Assembly (NCBI RefSeq): GCF_020889785.1
Contig: NZ_JACMYK010000003.1
Location: 124,001 to 188,000 of the forward strand
DNA length: 64,000 bases
DNA from: Bradyrhizobium acaciae
GTDB taxonomy: Bacteria > Pseudomonadota > Alphaproteobacteria > Rhizobiales > Xanthobacteraceae
Direction: 5' to 3'
Part shown: positions 1 to 8,991 of the stretch, one piece after another
Layout of the letters: each line of letters starts with the position of its first letter
How positions within the stretch are numbered: the first letter of the stretch is position 1
Notes under the pieces: generated by a model
What the model was told of the DNA's origin: nothing
The model's database searches: none
The model's input: only the letters and a program-made list of their open reading frames with translations
Position numbers and translations under genes: made by a program

Positions 1-51
1 GGTTTACCGCATCGGATTCAATCCGCTGCACCGCCGGGTGTGGAGGGGGCA

Positions 52-1632
52 ATGAGCGATCCGGGCGCGCCTGATGTCGTAACCCCCGGAACGGTTGGCC
101 TCGACGTGCTGGCGCGTGTGCTCGCCGGCGCACCCATTGTGCTCGATCCATCGTTCTGGCCGCGCGTCGAGGCCGCTGCAACGATCGTGGCGAAGGCAGC
201 CCATATCGACGTTCCCGTCTACGGCATCAATACCGGTTTCGGAAAGCTGGCATCGACGCGGATTGCGCCCGACCAGACCGCATTGCTTCAACGCAACCTC
301 ATCCTGTCGCATTGCTGCGGGGTAGGCCCCGCCACACCGGAGCCGATCGTGCGCCTGATGATGGCTTTGAAGGTGATTTCGCTCGGCCGCGGCGCATCCG
401 GCGTGCGGCGTGACGTCATCGAGCAGTTGCAGGGCATGTTGATGCGCGGCGTCACTCCGCTGGTGCCGCAGCAGGGCTCGGTCGGCGCTTCCGGCGATCT
501 GGCGCCGCTCGCCCATATGACCGCCGTGATGATCGGGGAGGGGCAGGCGTTTCTTGATGGCAAGGTCGTGCCGGGCGGTGAAGCGCTGGCCGCTGCCGGC
601 CTCGTGCCGCTGACGCTCGGTCCCAAGGAAGGGCTCGCACTGATCAACGGCACGCAATTTTCCACCGCCTACGCCATCTCCGGCCTGCTGCGCGCGCATC
701 GTCTGGCCTGTGCCGCGCTGGTGACCGGTGCGCTATCGGTCGATGCGGCGATGGCGTCCACGGTGCCGTTTCGCCCGGAAATTCAATCCCTGCGCGGCCA
801 TGACGGTCAGATCGCGGCAGCTGCGACCCTGACCGCGCTGCTGGACGGCAGCGATATCAGGCAATCGCACCTCGAAGGTGATGAGCGCGTGCAGGACCCG
901 TATTGCCTGCGCTGCCAGCCTCAGGTCGCGGGCGCCGTGCTCGATCTGCTCGCGCAAGCCGCGCGCGGGCTGACCATCGAAGCCAATGCCGTCACCGACA
1001 ATCCGCTGGTTCTGGTCGAGACCGGCGAGATCGTCTCGGGCGGCAATTTCCATGCCGAGCCGGTGGCGTTCGCCGCCGACCAGATCGCGCTGGCGCTCTC
1101 GGAGATCGGGGCGACCAGCGAGCGCCGGATCGCGACCCTCGTCGACCCCGCCTTGAACTTCGGCCTGCCGCCGTTCCTGACGCCCGAGCCCGGCATCAAT
1201 TCCGGCTTCATGATCGCCGAGGTCACGGCGGCGGCGCTCTATGCCGAGAACAAGCAGCGCGCGATGCCGTGCTCGATCGATTCCACGCCGACCAGCGCCA
1301 ACCAGGAGGACCACGTCTCGATGGCCGCGCATGCCGCGCGCCGGCTGTCCGACATGGCCGACAACCTCGCTTCCATCCTCGGCATCGAGCTGCTGGTTGC
1401 TTCGCAGGGCATCTCACTGCGCGCGCCGCATGCGACCAGCGCGCCGCTCGCCGCCGTTATCGCCGCGTTGCGTGCGCAGGTGCCGGCGCTCGCGGCGGAC
1501 CGCTACATGGCCGATGATCTGGCGCGCGCAGCGAGGCTGATCGAGGCCGACGCGTTGCCCGCTGCCGCGATTGCGGCCCTTTCGACCGATCCATTTCCAA
1601 AACTTGCTAGCCGACAGGGACATCCGTCATGA
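52..1632 (+). CDS. hutH: Histidine ammonia-lyase
   Basis: Deaminates L-histidine to trans-urocanate and ammonia in the cytoplasm, the first step of histidine catabolism. The protein is 526 aa, a usual length for the family. The Ala-Ser-Gly triplet that cyclises to the MIO electrophile is at residues 146-148 inside [12 protein letters not shown], and YGINTGFG lies near residue 57. A GTG at 40 is in frame, but GGAGG at 42-46 is well placed for the ATG at 52, so I chose that start. The stop overlaps the hutU start by four bases, which indicates translational coupling. Other hut genes (hutI, hutG, hutC) are not in the window and may lie upstream. The family call is firm; MIO enzymes of the Tyr/Phe type are made unlikely by the adjacent hutU. 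Confidence 0.97.
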   Translation: MSDPGAPDVVTPGTVGLDVLARVLAGAPIVLDPSFWPRVEAAATIVAKAAHIDVPVYGINTGFGKLASTRIAPDQTALLQRNLILSHCCGVGPATPEPIVRLMMALKVISLGRGASGVRRDVIEQLQGMLMRGVTPLVPQQGSVGASGDLAPLAHMTAVMIGEGQAFLDGKVVPGGEALAAAGLVPLTLGPKEGLALINGTQFSTAYAISGLLRAHRLACAALVTGALSVDAAMASTVPFRPEIQSLRGHDGQIAAAATLTALLDGSDIRQSHLEGDERVQDPYCLRCQPQVAGAVLDLLAQAARGLTIEANAVTDNPLVLVETGEIVSGGNFHAEPVAFAADQIALALSEIGATSERRIATLVDPALNFGLPPFLTPEPGINSGFMIAEVTAAALYAENKQRAMPCSIDSTPTSANQEDHVSMAAHAARRLSDMADNLASILGIELLVASQGISLRAPHATSAPLAAVIAALRAQVPALAADRYMADDLARAARLIEADALPAAAIAALSTDPFPKLASRQGHPS

Positions 1633-3296
1633 ATAGCCGACTGGATAACGAACGTATCATCCGTGCTCCCCGCGGCGCCGACATCAGCGCGAAGAGCTGG
1701 CTGACCGAAGCGCCGCTGCGCATGCTGATGAACAATTTGGACCCTGATGTCGCGGAGCGTCCCAGCGAGCTCGTGGTCTATGGCGGCATCGGCCGTGCAG
1801 CGCGCGACTGGGAGAGCTTTGACCGGATCGCGGCCTCCTTGCGCAAGCTCGAAGGCGACCAGACGCTGCTGGTGCAGTCCGGCAAGCCGGTCGGAATCTT
1901 TCGCACGCATGCGGACGCGCCGCGCGTGTTGATCGCGAATTCGAACCTGGTGCCGCATTGGGCGACGCTCGATCATTTCAACGAGCTCGATCGGCAAGGC
2001 CTGATGATGTTCGGCCAGATGACGGCGGGCTCATGGATCTATATCGGCAGCCAGGGGATCGTGCAGGGGACTTATGAGACGTTCGTCGAGGTCGGCCGCC
2101 GCCACTATGGCGGCAGTCTTGCAGGCAAATGGATCCTCACGGCGGGACTCGGTGGCATGGGTGGCGCCCAGCCGCTGGCCGCGACCATGGCCGGCGCCTC
2201 GATGCTCGCCGTCGAATGCCAGCCGAGCCGCATCGAGATGCGGTTGCGCACCGGGTACCTCGATCGCCAGGCGGCGACGCTGGACGAGGCGTTGGCAATC
2301 ATTGCCGACGGCGCCAAGACCCGGAAGCCGGTGTCCGTCGGCCTGTTCGGCAATGCGGCCGAGATCTTTCCGGAGCTGGTGCGCCGCGGCGTGCGGCCGG
2401 ACATCGTCACTGACCAGACCAGCGCGCATGATCCGATCAACGGCTATTTGCCGAAGGGATGGACGCTCGCCGATTGGGACGCGCGGCGTGCCGCCGACCC
2501 GAAGGCGGTCGAGACGGCCGCCAAGACCTCGATGGTCGATCACGTCCAGGCCATGCTGGATTTTCACGCGCAGGGAATCCCGACGCTCGACTACGGCAAC
2601 AACATCCGCCAGATGGCCAAGGACATGGGCCTGAAGCAGGCGTTCGATTTTCCGGGTTTCGTGCCGGCCTATATCCGTCCGCTGTTTTGCCGCGGCGTCG
2701 GTCCGTTCCGCTGGGCGGCGCTGTCGGGCGATCCCGAGGACATCTTCAAGACCGATGCCAAGGTCAAGGAGCTGATGCCGAACGATAGCCATCTCCACAA
2801 CTGGCTCGATATGGCGAGGGCGCGCATCAAGTTTCAGGGACTGCCGGCGCGAATCTGTTGGGTCGGTCTCGGCGACCGTCATCGCCTCGGCCTTGCCTTC
2901 AACGAGATGGTGGCGCGCGGCGAGCTCAAGGCGCCGATCGTGATCGGCCGCGATCATCTCGACAGCGGCTCGGTGGCGAGCCCGAACCGCGAGACCGAGG
3001 CGATGCGCGACGGCTCCGATGCGGTGTCCGACTGGCCGCTGCTCAATGCGCTGCTCAACTGTGCGAGCGGCGCCACCTGGGTGTCGCTGCACCATGGCGG
3101 TGGCGTCGGCATCGGCTATTCGCAGCATGCCGGCATGGTGATCGTTGCGGACGGCACGCCGGAGGCGGCGCGCCGGCTCGAGCGCGTGCTGTGGAACGAC
3201 CCGGCGACAGGTGTGATGCGTCACGCCGACGCCGGCTATGACACCGCGATCGACTGCGCGCGCGCCAACGGGCTCGATCTGCCGAGCCTGCGCTGA
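1629..3296 (+). CDS. hutU: Urocanate hydratase
   Basis: Hydrates urocanate to 4-imidazolone-5-propionate using tightly bound NAD+; second step of the hut pathway, cytoplasmic. At 555 aa it is full length. Recognisable conserved blocks are [15 protein letters not shown] near residue 138, [10 protein letters not shown] near 175 (dinucleotide-binding region), [14 protein letters not shown] near 320, the Cys-containing segment [13 protein letters not shown] near 350, and [15 protein letters not shown] near the C-terminus. The ATG overlaps the hutH stop (ATGA), so both are made from one message. No third hut gene follows: the next gene in the same direction is amiC after a gap of about 370 bases. 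Confidence 0.97.
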   Translation: MNSRLDNERIIRAPRGADISAKSWLTEAPLRMLMNNLDPDVAERPSELVVYGGIGRAARDWESFDRIAASLRKLEGDQTLLVQSGKPVGIFRTHADAPRVLIANSNLVPHWATLDHFNELDRQGLMMFGQMTAGSWIYIGSQGIVQGTYETFVEVGRRHYGGSLAGKWILTAGLGGMGGAQPLAATMAGASMLAVECQPSRIEMRLRTGYLDRQAATLDEALAIIADGAKTRKPVSVGLFGNAAEIFPELVRRGVRPDIVTDQTSAHDPINGYLPKGWTLADWDARRAADPKAVETAAKTSMVDHVQAMLDFHAQGIPTLDYGNNIRQMAKDMGLKQAFDFPGFVPAYIRPLFCRGVGPFRWAALSGDPEDIFKTDAKVKELMPNDSHLHNWLDMARARIKFQGLPARICWVGLGDRHRLGLAFNEMVARGELKAPIVIGRDHLDSGSVASPNRETEAMRDGSDAVSDWPLLNALLNCASGATWVSLHHGGGVGIGYSQHAGMVIVADGTPEAARRLERVLWNDPATGVMRHADAGYDTAIDCARANGLDLPSLR

Positions 3297-3313
3297 TGCG
3301 GGTCCATGGTTCG

Positions 3314-3375
3314 GGAGTTGCTCGCCGCCGGCTGTATCTCCTGATCTGGGGCGTGGAGCTTAGCGAGCAATCTCC
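3314..3375. repeat. Inverted repeat downstream of hutU
   Basis: GGAG-TTGCTCGC at 3314-3325 pairs with GCGAGCAA-T-CTCC at 3363-3375, giving 12 base pairs with one bulged T and a 37-base spacer. It starts 18 bases after the hutU stop. There is no T-run behind it, so it may protect or end the hut message without being a classical intrinsic terminator. Confidence 0.5.
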
Positions 3376-3383
3376 TTGCAGCT

Positions 3384-3401
3384 CTCAACCTTCCGGTTGA
3401 T
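3384..3401. promoter_or_regulatory. Candidate operator, palindrome family site 1
   Basis: CTCAACC-TTCC-GGTTGAT, a 7-4-7 inverted repeat in the 372-base gap between hutU and amiC. It shares the core TCMACC-N4-GGTKGA with four other intergenic sites at 44657, 45702, 47584 and 60940. It lies 267 bases before the amiC start, farther from its gene than the other sites. The rest of this gap also holds a 6-3-6 palindrome at 3527-3541 (GTCAGC-GTC-GCTGAC). I could not place a convincing promoter. Confidence 0.5.
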
Positions 3402-3668
3402 GTACGCGCGGTAACCGGCCGGACGTGTCTTGCAACCGGTGGTACAGCTACCGGAGATAGACGATCCGTGGCGCGCTGCACCTGTGATCGATTGCTGGCG
3501 ACTTTTCCTCATCTGCCTGCTTTCGCGTCAGCGTCGCTGACAGGATGAGCGGCGAGGGTCCTTGTCTCGCGACAGATGACATGCAATCTTCCGCTCCCGG
3601 CAATGCTGTTCGAGAGCAACAAGAACAATAATCCCTCTCGTCCCTCCAATTCTGTCGAGGGCCTGATC

Positions 3669-4823
3669 ATGTCGAACCCTACCCAAACAACCTCCGCTCC
3701 TTGGCGGATAGGCGTGCTGTTCTCGCGCACCGGCTTCATGTCGGTGATCGAGGAGACTCAGTATCAGGGCACGCAGCTCGCGATCGAGGAGGTGAACGAG
3801 GCGGGCGGCGTCTGCGGCCGCGAGCTGGTTCCCGTTGCCTATGATCCCGGATCGGATTCGGCGGCCTATGGCCACTACGCCAAGCGGCTGATGGTCGAGG
3901 ATCAGGTCAGCACCATCTTCGGCTGCTACACCTCGTCGAGCCGCAAGGCCGTGCTGCCGGTGGTCGAGCGGCTGAACGGCCTGCTTTGGTACCCGACGCT
4001 TTATGAAGGCTTCGAGGCGTCACCCAACGTCATCTATACCGGCGCCTCGCCGAACCAGAACAGCCTCGCGCTGTGCCGCTATTTGATGGATACGTTCGGA
4101 ACACGGTTCTATTTCGTGGGATCGGATTACATCTATCCGCGCGAATCCAACCGGGTGATGCGGGAACTGCTCAAGAGCAATGGCGGCTCGGTCGTCGGCG
4201 AACGCTACGTCAACGTCTATGCGCGCTGGCAGGACTTCGTGCCGATCATCCAGGACATCAAGCGTGTCAGGCCGGACGTGATTTTCTCGACCGTCGTTGG
4301 CGAGGGCACCGTCTTTCTCTATCAGGCCTACGCGAATGTCGGGCTCGATCCAAAGCAGGTGCCGATCGCCAGTCTGACCACGACGGAAGCCGAAATAGCT
4401 GCCATGGGCTTCGACGTCGGTGAAGGACACGTGACGGCGGCATCGTATTTCCAGGGCGTCGAGGGCAGCGCCAACAACGTGTTTGTGCAGCGCTTCAAGA
4501 AGCGGTTCGGCGCCGATATCTCCACCAACATGTGCGCCGAAGCATCCTATTTCCAGCTGCATCTGTTCGCGAAAGCGCTTCAGCAGGTCAATTCGCTCGA
4601 CACCGAAGTGCTCCGCTCCATGGTGTTCGGCACCAGCTTTGATGCACCGCAAGGTGCTGTCACCGTCAACCCGATGTCGGGGCATACTGATCTGTGGACC
4701 CGCATCGGGCGCGCCAACCGTCAGGGCCAGTTCGATGTCGTCAGTCAGTCAAAAGAGCCGGTGCATGCCGATCCGTTCCTGATCGGATATGGTCGTGCAA
4801 CGCAAACAGGAAGCGTCCAATGA
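3669..4823 (+). CDS. amiC: AmiC-type amide-sensing regulator
   Basis: Cytoplasmic ligand sensor of the periplasmic-binding-protein type 1 fold. In Pseudomonas, AmiC holds the antiterminator AmiR inactive until a short amide binds. The protein starting at ATG 3669 is 384 aa, essentially the length of P. aeruginosa AmiC. It opens straight into the binding fold (WRIGVLFSRTGFMSVIEE) without a signal peptide, which fits a sensor and not an ABC-binding protein. An in-frame start at 3576 would add 31 residues without signal-peptide character and is rejected. Conserved features include FGCYTSSSRKAVLPVVER and LLWYPTLYEGFE. The stop overlaps the amiR start (ATGA). The 5590 gene product is a secreted relative; the missing leader and the linked amiR separate the two. 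Confidence 0.92.
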   Translation: MSNPTQTTSAPWRIGVLFSRTGFMSVIEETQYQGTQLAIEEVNEAGGVCGRELVPVAYDPGSDSAAYGHYAKRLMVEDQVSTIFGCYTSSSRKAVLPVVERLNGLLWYPTLYEGFEASPNVIYTGASPNQNSLALCRYLMDTFGTRFYFVGSDYIYPRESNRVMRELLKSNGGSVVGERYVNVYARWQDFVPIIQDIKRVRPDVIFSTVVGEGTVFLYQAYANVGLDPKQVPIASLTTTEAEIAAMGFDVGEGHVTAASYFQGVEGSANNVFVQRFKKRFGADISTNMCAEASYFQLHLFAKALQQVNSLDTEVLRSMVFGTSFDAPQGAVTVNPMSGHTDLWTRIGRANRQGQFDVVSQSKEPVHADPFLIGYGRATQTGSVQ

Positions 4824-5461
4824 ACGAAATGTCGCGTAAGCCGACGCTGAGCCGAGACGTCGGCGGGCGCAAGACCATGGTTCAGGAACTTGCCGATCTG
4901 TCGGCCGTGGTGGTCGCGCCGGTCGACGATCAGGTCGGCATGTTGCTGCGAGAATTGCAACGGTTCAGGATGCGGGTGCGTCAGATCTGGCCGATGCCGG
5001 AGAGCGTGCCGGCCGATGCCGACGTGGTGTATTGCGAATATTCGCCGGATCTGGCGCGGCGCCTGCCGTGGATTCCCGGCGATGCGCGTTCGGCGCTGGT
5101 GGTGATCCTGCCGGCGACGGAAGCGGTTCACGCCGACGCGCTGTGTCATGCGACGCCCAACGCCGTTCTGCCGCGGCCGTTCACGCAGAATGCCGTGTTG
5201 TCGAGCCTCGTGCTGGCGCGCAGCCAGTTCAGCTACGAACGGCGTCTGCGCAGCAAGATCGAGAAGCTCGACGACAATCTGCGCTCGATGCGCACGGTGG
5301 AACGCGCTAAGGCGATTCTGATGGCGACGCGGCAGATGCCGGAAACCGAAGCCTATGGCTTCATCCGACGGCAGGCGATGGATCGCCGCGTATCCGCAAG
5401 TGCAGTCGCTGCGGCGATTGTTGACTCGTTCGAACTGCTTGGCTACGATCATCAACAGTAA
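4820..5461 (+). CDS. amiR: AmiR-type ANTAR antiterminator
   Basis: RNA-binding antitermination regulator, 213 aa. The N-terminal part (about residues 25-130) is a receiver-like fold with no clear phosphorylation site, as known for AmiR, which is controlled by AmiC and not by a kinase. A coiled-coil stretch (RLRSKIEKLDDNLRSM) follows. The C-terminal ANTAR domain (about residues 150-208) has the typical VERAKAILMATRQMPETEAY segment and ends in AAIVDSFELL. ATG 4820 overlaps the amiC stop and agrees with the family start; longer in-frame starts run inside amiC. The stop codon abuts the first of two hexaloop hairpins that precede a strong terminator, so the likely RNA target lies directly behind the gene. 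Confidence 0.93.
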   Translation: MNEMSRKPTLSRDVGGRKTMVQELADLSAVVVAPVDDQVGMLLRELQRFRMRVRQIWPMPESVPADADVVYCEYSPDLARRLPWIPGDARSALVVILPATEAVHADALCHATPNAVLPRPFTQNAVLSSLVLARSQFSYERRLRSKIEKLDDNLRSMRTVERAKAILMATRQMPETEAYGFIRRQAMDRRVSASAVAAAIVDSFELLGYDHQQ

Positions 5462-5496
5462 GCCCCAATAGCGGGGCCGGCGGCGACAGCGCCGCC
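5462..5496 (+). promoter_or_regulatory. Tandem hexaloop hairpins, candidate AmiR (ANTAR) RNA target
   Basis: Two hairpins in a row begin on the base after the amiR stop. Hairpin 1 has stem GCCCC/GGGGC with loop AATAGC (5467-5472). Hairpin 2 has stem GGCGGC/GCCGCC with loop GACAGC (5485-5490). One base separates them. ANTAR targets are known as paired hexaloop hairpins with A and G three positions apart in the loop. Both loops here contain A-Y-A-G-C with that spacing, shifted one base from the published register. A terminator follows 18 bases on, so an antitermination switch for the ABC-amidase operon is a strong inference. Confidence 0.72.
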
Positions 5497-5514
5497 TTCG
5501 ACAAAACCGGCAAC

Positions 5515-5568
5515 AAAGCCCTCCCAATGCTCGCGTAAGCGCGCATCGGGAGGGCTTTTTGTTTTTTT
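5515..5568 (+). terminator. Intrinsic terminator/attenuator before the amide ABC operon
   Basis: AAAGCCCTCCC (5515-5525) pairs with GGGAGGGCTTT (5548-5558). The inner part can pair further down to a GTAA loop. A T-rich tail (TTTTT at 5556-5560, then G and seven more T) follows. It sits between the tandem hexaloop hairpins and the substrate-binding protein gene at 5590, as expected of a terminator bypassed by active AmiR. Confidence 0.9.
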
Positions 5569-5589
5569 CAGTCCTGAAGGGAGCTAGGG

Positions 5590-6840
5590 ATGAGCATTTC
5601 ACGGCGGACTTTGCTGAGGAATACCGCGGCGCTTGGCGCGTTTGCCGGCGCCGGACTGCCGCACATCTGGATCAAGAACGCCGACCTCGCTTATGCCGCC
5701 GGCGGCGAGATCAAGGTCGGCGTGCTGTTCTCGCTGACGGGAACGACCGCGATCATCGAGGAGTCGCTCAACAAGGCGACGCTGCTTGCGATCGAGGAAA
5801 TCAACGCCGCCGGCGGCATCAAGGGCAGCAAGATCGTGCCGATCGTCGAGGATCCTGCGTCCGATCCTGCGACCTTCTCGGAGAAGGCGCGCAAGCTCGT
5901 CGTCGGCGACAAATGCGTCAGCGTGTTCGGCTCCTACACGTCGGCCAGCCGCAAGGCGGTGCTTCCGGTGTTTGAGCGGCAGAACAATCTCTATTGGTAT
6001 CCGACGCTCTATGAAGGCCGCGAGTGCTCGAAGAACGTGATCTACACCGGCGCGGTGCCGAACCAGCAGCAGGACGAGTTCGTGCCCTGGCTGGTCAAGA
6101 AATTCGGCAAGAAGTTCTATCTGATCGGCTCCAACTACATCTATCCGAAAGAAGAGAACAACTACTGCAAGAAGCTGCTTGAGAAGCTCGGCGGCGAGGT
6201 CGTGGCGGAAGAATATGTGCCGCTCGGCCATTCCGAATTCTCTTCCGTCATCAACAAGATCCGCTCGACGCAGCCGAACGTGATCTTCTCCACAGTGGTC
6301 GGCGATTCCGTGGTCGCGCTGCATCGTCAGTACAAGGCTGCCGGCCTCGATCCCGAGAAGATGCCGATGGCGAGTCTCACGACCTCCGAGAACGAGGTCG
6401 CGGCGATGGGCGGGGAGGCTGCCGCCGGTCACTTCACCTCGGCACCCTACTTCATGGTGCACAAGTCGCCGGAGAACGAGAAGTTCGTCGAGGCCTACAA
6501 GAAGCGCTGGGGCGCCGACAAGGTGACGCATTTCGTGTCTGAGGCCTGCTACTTCCAGACCTATCTGTTCAAGCAGGCGGTCGAGAAGCTTGCGACCAGC
6601 GACCTCACGCCGCCGAACATCCGCGACGCGGTCAAGGGCCAGGAAATGGTTGCGCCGCAGGGCAAGGTCCGGATCGAGCCGGAGAATCTGCACACCTGGC
6701 TGTGGCCCAAGATCGCGCAGGCGAAGTCGAACGGCCAGTTCGAGATTCTCGTCGAGGCCAAGGATTGGCTGAAGCCGGTGCCTTACGCGGCCTATCCCGG
6801 GCAGTCCTGCACCGAGAAGGGCCTGGTCGAGAAGAGCTGA
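5590..6840 (+). CDS. Amide/urea-type ABC transporter substrate-binding protein
   Basis: Periplasmic receptor of the UrtA/FmdD/AmiC family, 416 aa, predicted to capture a short amide or urea-like compound for the importer encoded behind it. The N-terminus has a twin-arginine motif (SRRTLLRN, residues 4-11), a hydrophobic stretch and an Ala-rich cleavage region near residue 37, so export by Tat is likely. The mature part begins EIKVGVLFSLTGTTAIIEES and carries FGSYTSASRKAVLPVFER and LYWYPTLYEGRE, closely parallel to AmiC encoded upstream. A GGGAG ribosome site precedes ATG 5590. It is the first gene after the antiterminator-controlled terminator. A strong hairpin separates it from the permease gene. 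The substrate cannot be read from the sequence; an aliphatic amide is the best guess because amiE is in the same operon. Confidence 0.9.
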   Translation: MSISRRTLLRNTAALGAFAGAGLPHIWIKNADLAYAAGGEIKVGVLFSLTGTTAIIEESLNKATLLAIEEINAAGGIKGSKIVPIVEDPASDPATFSEKARKLVVGDKCVSVFGSYTSASRKAVLPVFERQNNLYWYPTLYEGRECSKNVIYTGAVPNQQQDEFVPWLVKKFGKKFYLIGSNYIYPKEENNYCKKLLEKLGGEVVAEEYVPLGHSEFSSVINKIRSTQPNVIFSTVVGDSVVALHRQYKAAGLDPEKMPMASLTTSENEVAAMGGEAAAGHFTSAPYFMVHKSPENEKFVEAYKKRWGADKVTHFVSEACYFQTYLFKQAVEKLATSDLTPPNIRDAVKGQEMVAPQGKVRIEPENLHTWLWPKIAQAKSNGQFEILVEAKDWLKPVPYAAYPGQSCTEKGLVEKS

Positions 6841-6904
6841 CGATGGGGGCGACAACGGCCGTCGGCGTGCGGCGCCGGCGGCCAGCATCCCCGCAACGAA
6901 TGCC

Positions 6905-6929
6905 GCTCTCGCACAGCGCGTGCGAGAGC
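6905..6929 (+). repeat. Intercistronic hairpin after the binding-protein gene
   Basis: GCTCTCGCAC (6905-6914) and GTGCGAGAGC (6920-6929) form a perfect 10-bp stem with loop AGCGC in the 125-base gap between binding protein and permease. There is no T-run. Such hairpins can protect the 3' end of the upstream cistron so that binding protein is made in excess over membrane subunits. Confidence 0.7.
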
Positions 6930-6965
6930 AGTGCCTGCCAACGAATATCGAAAGCGGATCCCGAC

Positions 6966-7835
6966 GTGGACCAATTCATCGAACAAATCGTCACCGGCCT
7001 CAGCATCGGATCGATCCTGCTGCTGGTCGCGCTGGGCCTGTCGATCATCTACGGCTCGATGGGCATCATCAATCTCGCCCACGGCGAGTTCGTGATGCTC
7101 GGCGCTTACGCAGCCTGGGTGTTTCACACCTATCTCGGACTCGGCCTGCTGGCGAGCCTCGTTCCGATCTTCCTCGTGGTTGCCGCATTCGGCTGGGTTA
7201 TCGAACGCTACGTTCTGAGCCTGCTCAACAACCGGCCATTGGATACGATTCTTGCGACCTGGGGCGTCGGCATCATGCTGCAACAGGCGGTGCGGCTGAT
7301 GGTTGGCAGCGAGCTGCGCTACGTGCAGCTGCCCCCGGCACTGTCGAGCAGCATGAGCGTGTTCGGCATCCCGGTGTCGTCATATCGCGTGTTCCTGTTC
7401 GTGGTGTCGATCGCGCTGTTCGGGGCGACCTGGTTGCTGATGAATCGCACGACGGTTGGGATGAAGCTCCGCGCCATCATCCAGGACCGTTCGGTCGCAG
7501 CGTCCTTCGGCATCAACGCCAAACGGGTCTATGCGCTGACCTTCGCCTATGGCGCGGGCCTCGCGGGACTTGCCGGGGCGCTGGTGTCGCCGCTGAAGAG
7601 CGTATCGCCTGACATGGGCACCGGCTACGTGGTCGATGCCTTCATGGTGGTGGTGCTCGGCGGCGTGCAGAGCCTCGCCGGAACCGTCGCGAGCGCCTTC
7701 ATCCTCGGCGAGCTCTCCGGCGGCATCGCCTTCCTGCAGAACGACACGGTGGCCAAGGCGATCGTGCTGCTCGCCATCGTCGTCCTCATCCGTTTCCGCC
7801 CCGAAGGGCTTTTCACCGCACGCGTGCGGGCCTGA
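6966..7835 (+). CDS. ABC transporter permease, LivH/UrtB family
   Basis: Inner-membrane subunit of the amide-type importer, 289 aa, with about eight hydrophobic segments. Family signature residues include GSMGIINLAHGEFVMLGAY near residue 33 and, near the C-terminus, VVVLGGVQSLAGTVASAFILG. The GTG at 6966 gives the normal LivH-type N-terminus (MDQFIEQIVTGLSIGSILLL). In-frame ATGs at 6843 and 6900 would add Arg-rich, non-membrane residues and would place the intercistronic hairpin inside the gene, so they are less likely. No strong ribosome site is visible before the GTG. It pairs with the 7852 permease. Confidence 0.88.
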   Translation: MDQFIEQIVTGLSIGSILLLVALGLSIIYGSMGIINLAHGEFVMLGAYAAWVFHTYLGLGLLASLVPIFLVVAAFGWVIERYVLSLLNNRPLDTILATWGVGIMLQQAVRLMVGSELRYVQLPPALSSSMSVFGIPVSSYRVFLFVVSIALFGATWLLMNRTTVGMKLRAIIQDRSVAASFGINAKRVYALTFAYGAGLAGLAGALVSPLKSVSPDMGTGYVVDAFMVVVLGGVQSLAGTVASAFILGELSGGIAFLQNDTVAKAIVLLAIVVLIRFRPEGLFTARVRA

Positions 7836-7851
7836 GACAGATCGCTCATCT

Positions 7852-8991
7852 ATGCCGTCGCATGTTTCTCACTCCAGCGGATTGCAGCGCCTGATCGCGC
7901 AGCTTGCACCGTTGCTGATCGTCTGCGCCGTGGTGTTCGCGCTCCCGGTGCTGCTCAACAATGATTTTCTGCTCAACAAGGTCGCGCGCTATCTGGTGCT
8001 CGGCATCCTCACGGTGTCGCTCGGCCTGTCCTGGGGCTTCGGCGGCATCCTGAACCTCGGCCAGGCGATGAGCTTCGGGCTCGGCTCCTACGCCATGGCG
8101 ATGGCGCTGAAGCTCAAGACCGTGCCGGTGCATACCGGCGCGAGCGGGCTGCCGGACTTCATGGTCTGGAACAACGTCCAGCATCTGCCGTGGTTCTGGG
8201 AGCCGTTCCGCTCGCTGTCCTTCGCCATCGCTGCGGGCCTCGTCGTGCCGGCGCTGGTCGCGGCGGCGCTCGGCTGGTTCATGTTTCGCGGACGTGTCAC
8301 CGGCGTCTATGTCTCGATCATCACGCTCGCCACCATGGTGGTGATCAATCTCGTGATCATCGACCAGCAGAGCTACACCGGGGGCTTCAACGGCATCACC
8401 GATCTGGCGCAGCTCGAGATTTTCGGCGTCGCGTTCGATGCCTATGGCCGCGCAACCTACTATCTCGTCGCCGGTTGCGTCCTGCTCAGCCTGCTGGTGG
8501 CCTTTGCCTTCACAAGGACCAAGGCCGGCCTGATCGTGCAGGCGATCCGCGATCACGAGAGCCGGGTGCGTTACTTCGGCTACGACGTTGCGCTCTACCA
8601 GATCTTCGTGTTCGCGCTGTCGGCGGCGATCGCAGGCCTTGCCGGCATGCTCTACACGGTGGTGATGGAGTTTGCCTCGCCGACCTTCCTCGGCGTGCAG
8701 CTTTCGCTTTCGGTGGTGGTGTGGTGCGCCGTCGGCGGCAGGCAGAGCCTGGTCGGTGCGTTCCTCGGCGCGGTGCTGGTGGCAGGCATGCAGGGCGCGC
8801 TGTCGGAATCCGCAGCGTTCCTGGAAACCTGGACACTGGTGATGGGCGCGCTGTTCGTGCTCGTGGTGCTGTTCCTGCCGAAGGGGCTCGCCGGCCTCGC
8901 GCAGGTCGTCCTGCGCTGGATCGTGCAGCGCCGCCAGGCTGCCGGTCGCGGCGTTGCGCAAGGCGTCGGCCAGACGGAGGGCAGCACATGA
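7852..8991 (+). CDS. ABC transporter permease, LivM/UrtC family
   Basis: Second membrane subunit of the importer, 379 aa, predominantly hydrophobic. LGLSWGFGGILNLGQAMSFGLGSYAMA (about residues 53-78) is the typical LivM/UrtC block. VYVSIITLATMVVINLVI and VWCAVGGRQSLVGAFLGAVLV correspond to the cytoplasmic coupling region and late helices. The length is close to UrtC, longer than many LivM proteins. The ATG at 7852 is 17 bases after the previous stop. The stop overlaps the ATPase start by four bases, indicating translational coupling within the importer operon. Confidence 0.88.
   Translation: MPSHVSHSSGLQRLIAQLAPLLIVCAVVFALPVLLNNDFLLNKVARYLVLGILTVSLGLSWGFGGILNLGQAMSFGLGSYAMAMALKLKTVPVHTGASGLPDFMVWNNVQHLPWFWEPFRSLSFAIAAGLVVPALVAAALGWFMFRGRVTGVYVSIITLATMVVINLVIIDQQSYTGGFNGITDLAQLEIFGVAFDAYGRATYYLVAGCVLLSLLVAFAFTRTKAGLIVQAIRDHESRVRYFGYDVALYQIFVFALSAAIAGLAGMLYTVVMEFASPTFLGVQLSLSVVVWCAVGGRQSLVGAFLGAVLVAGMQGALSESAAFLETWTLVMGALFVLVVLFLPKGLAGLAQVVLRWIVQRRQAAGRGVAQGVGQTEGST

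Noticed and set aside
2031..3224. Long minus-strand reading frame opposite hutU, and similar long frames opposite 5599-6888, 11322-12698, 29776-31671 and 38549-40420
   Set aside because: Composition is Arg/His/Asp-rich with no family pattern. They mirror clear genes on the other strand, an effect of high GC codon use.
3576..3668. Longer amiC start at 3576
   Set aside because: The extra 31 residues have no signal peptide or homology, and ATG 3669 gives the family length and N-terminus.
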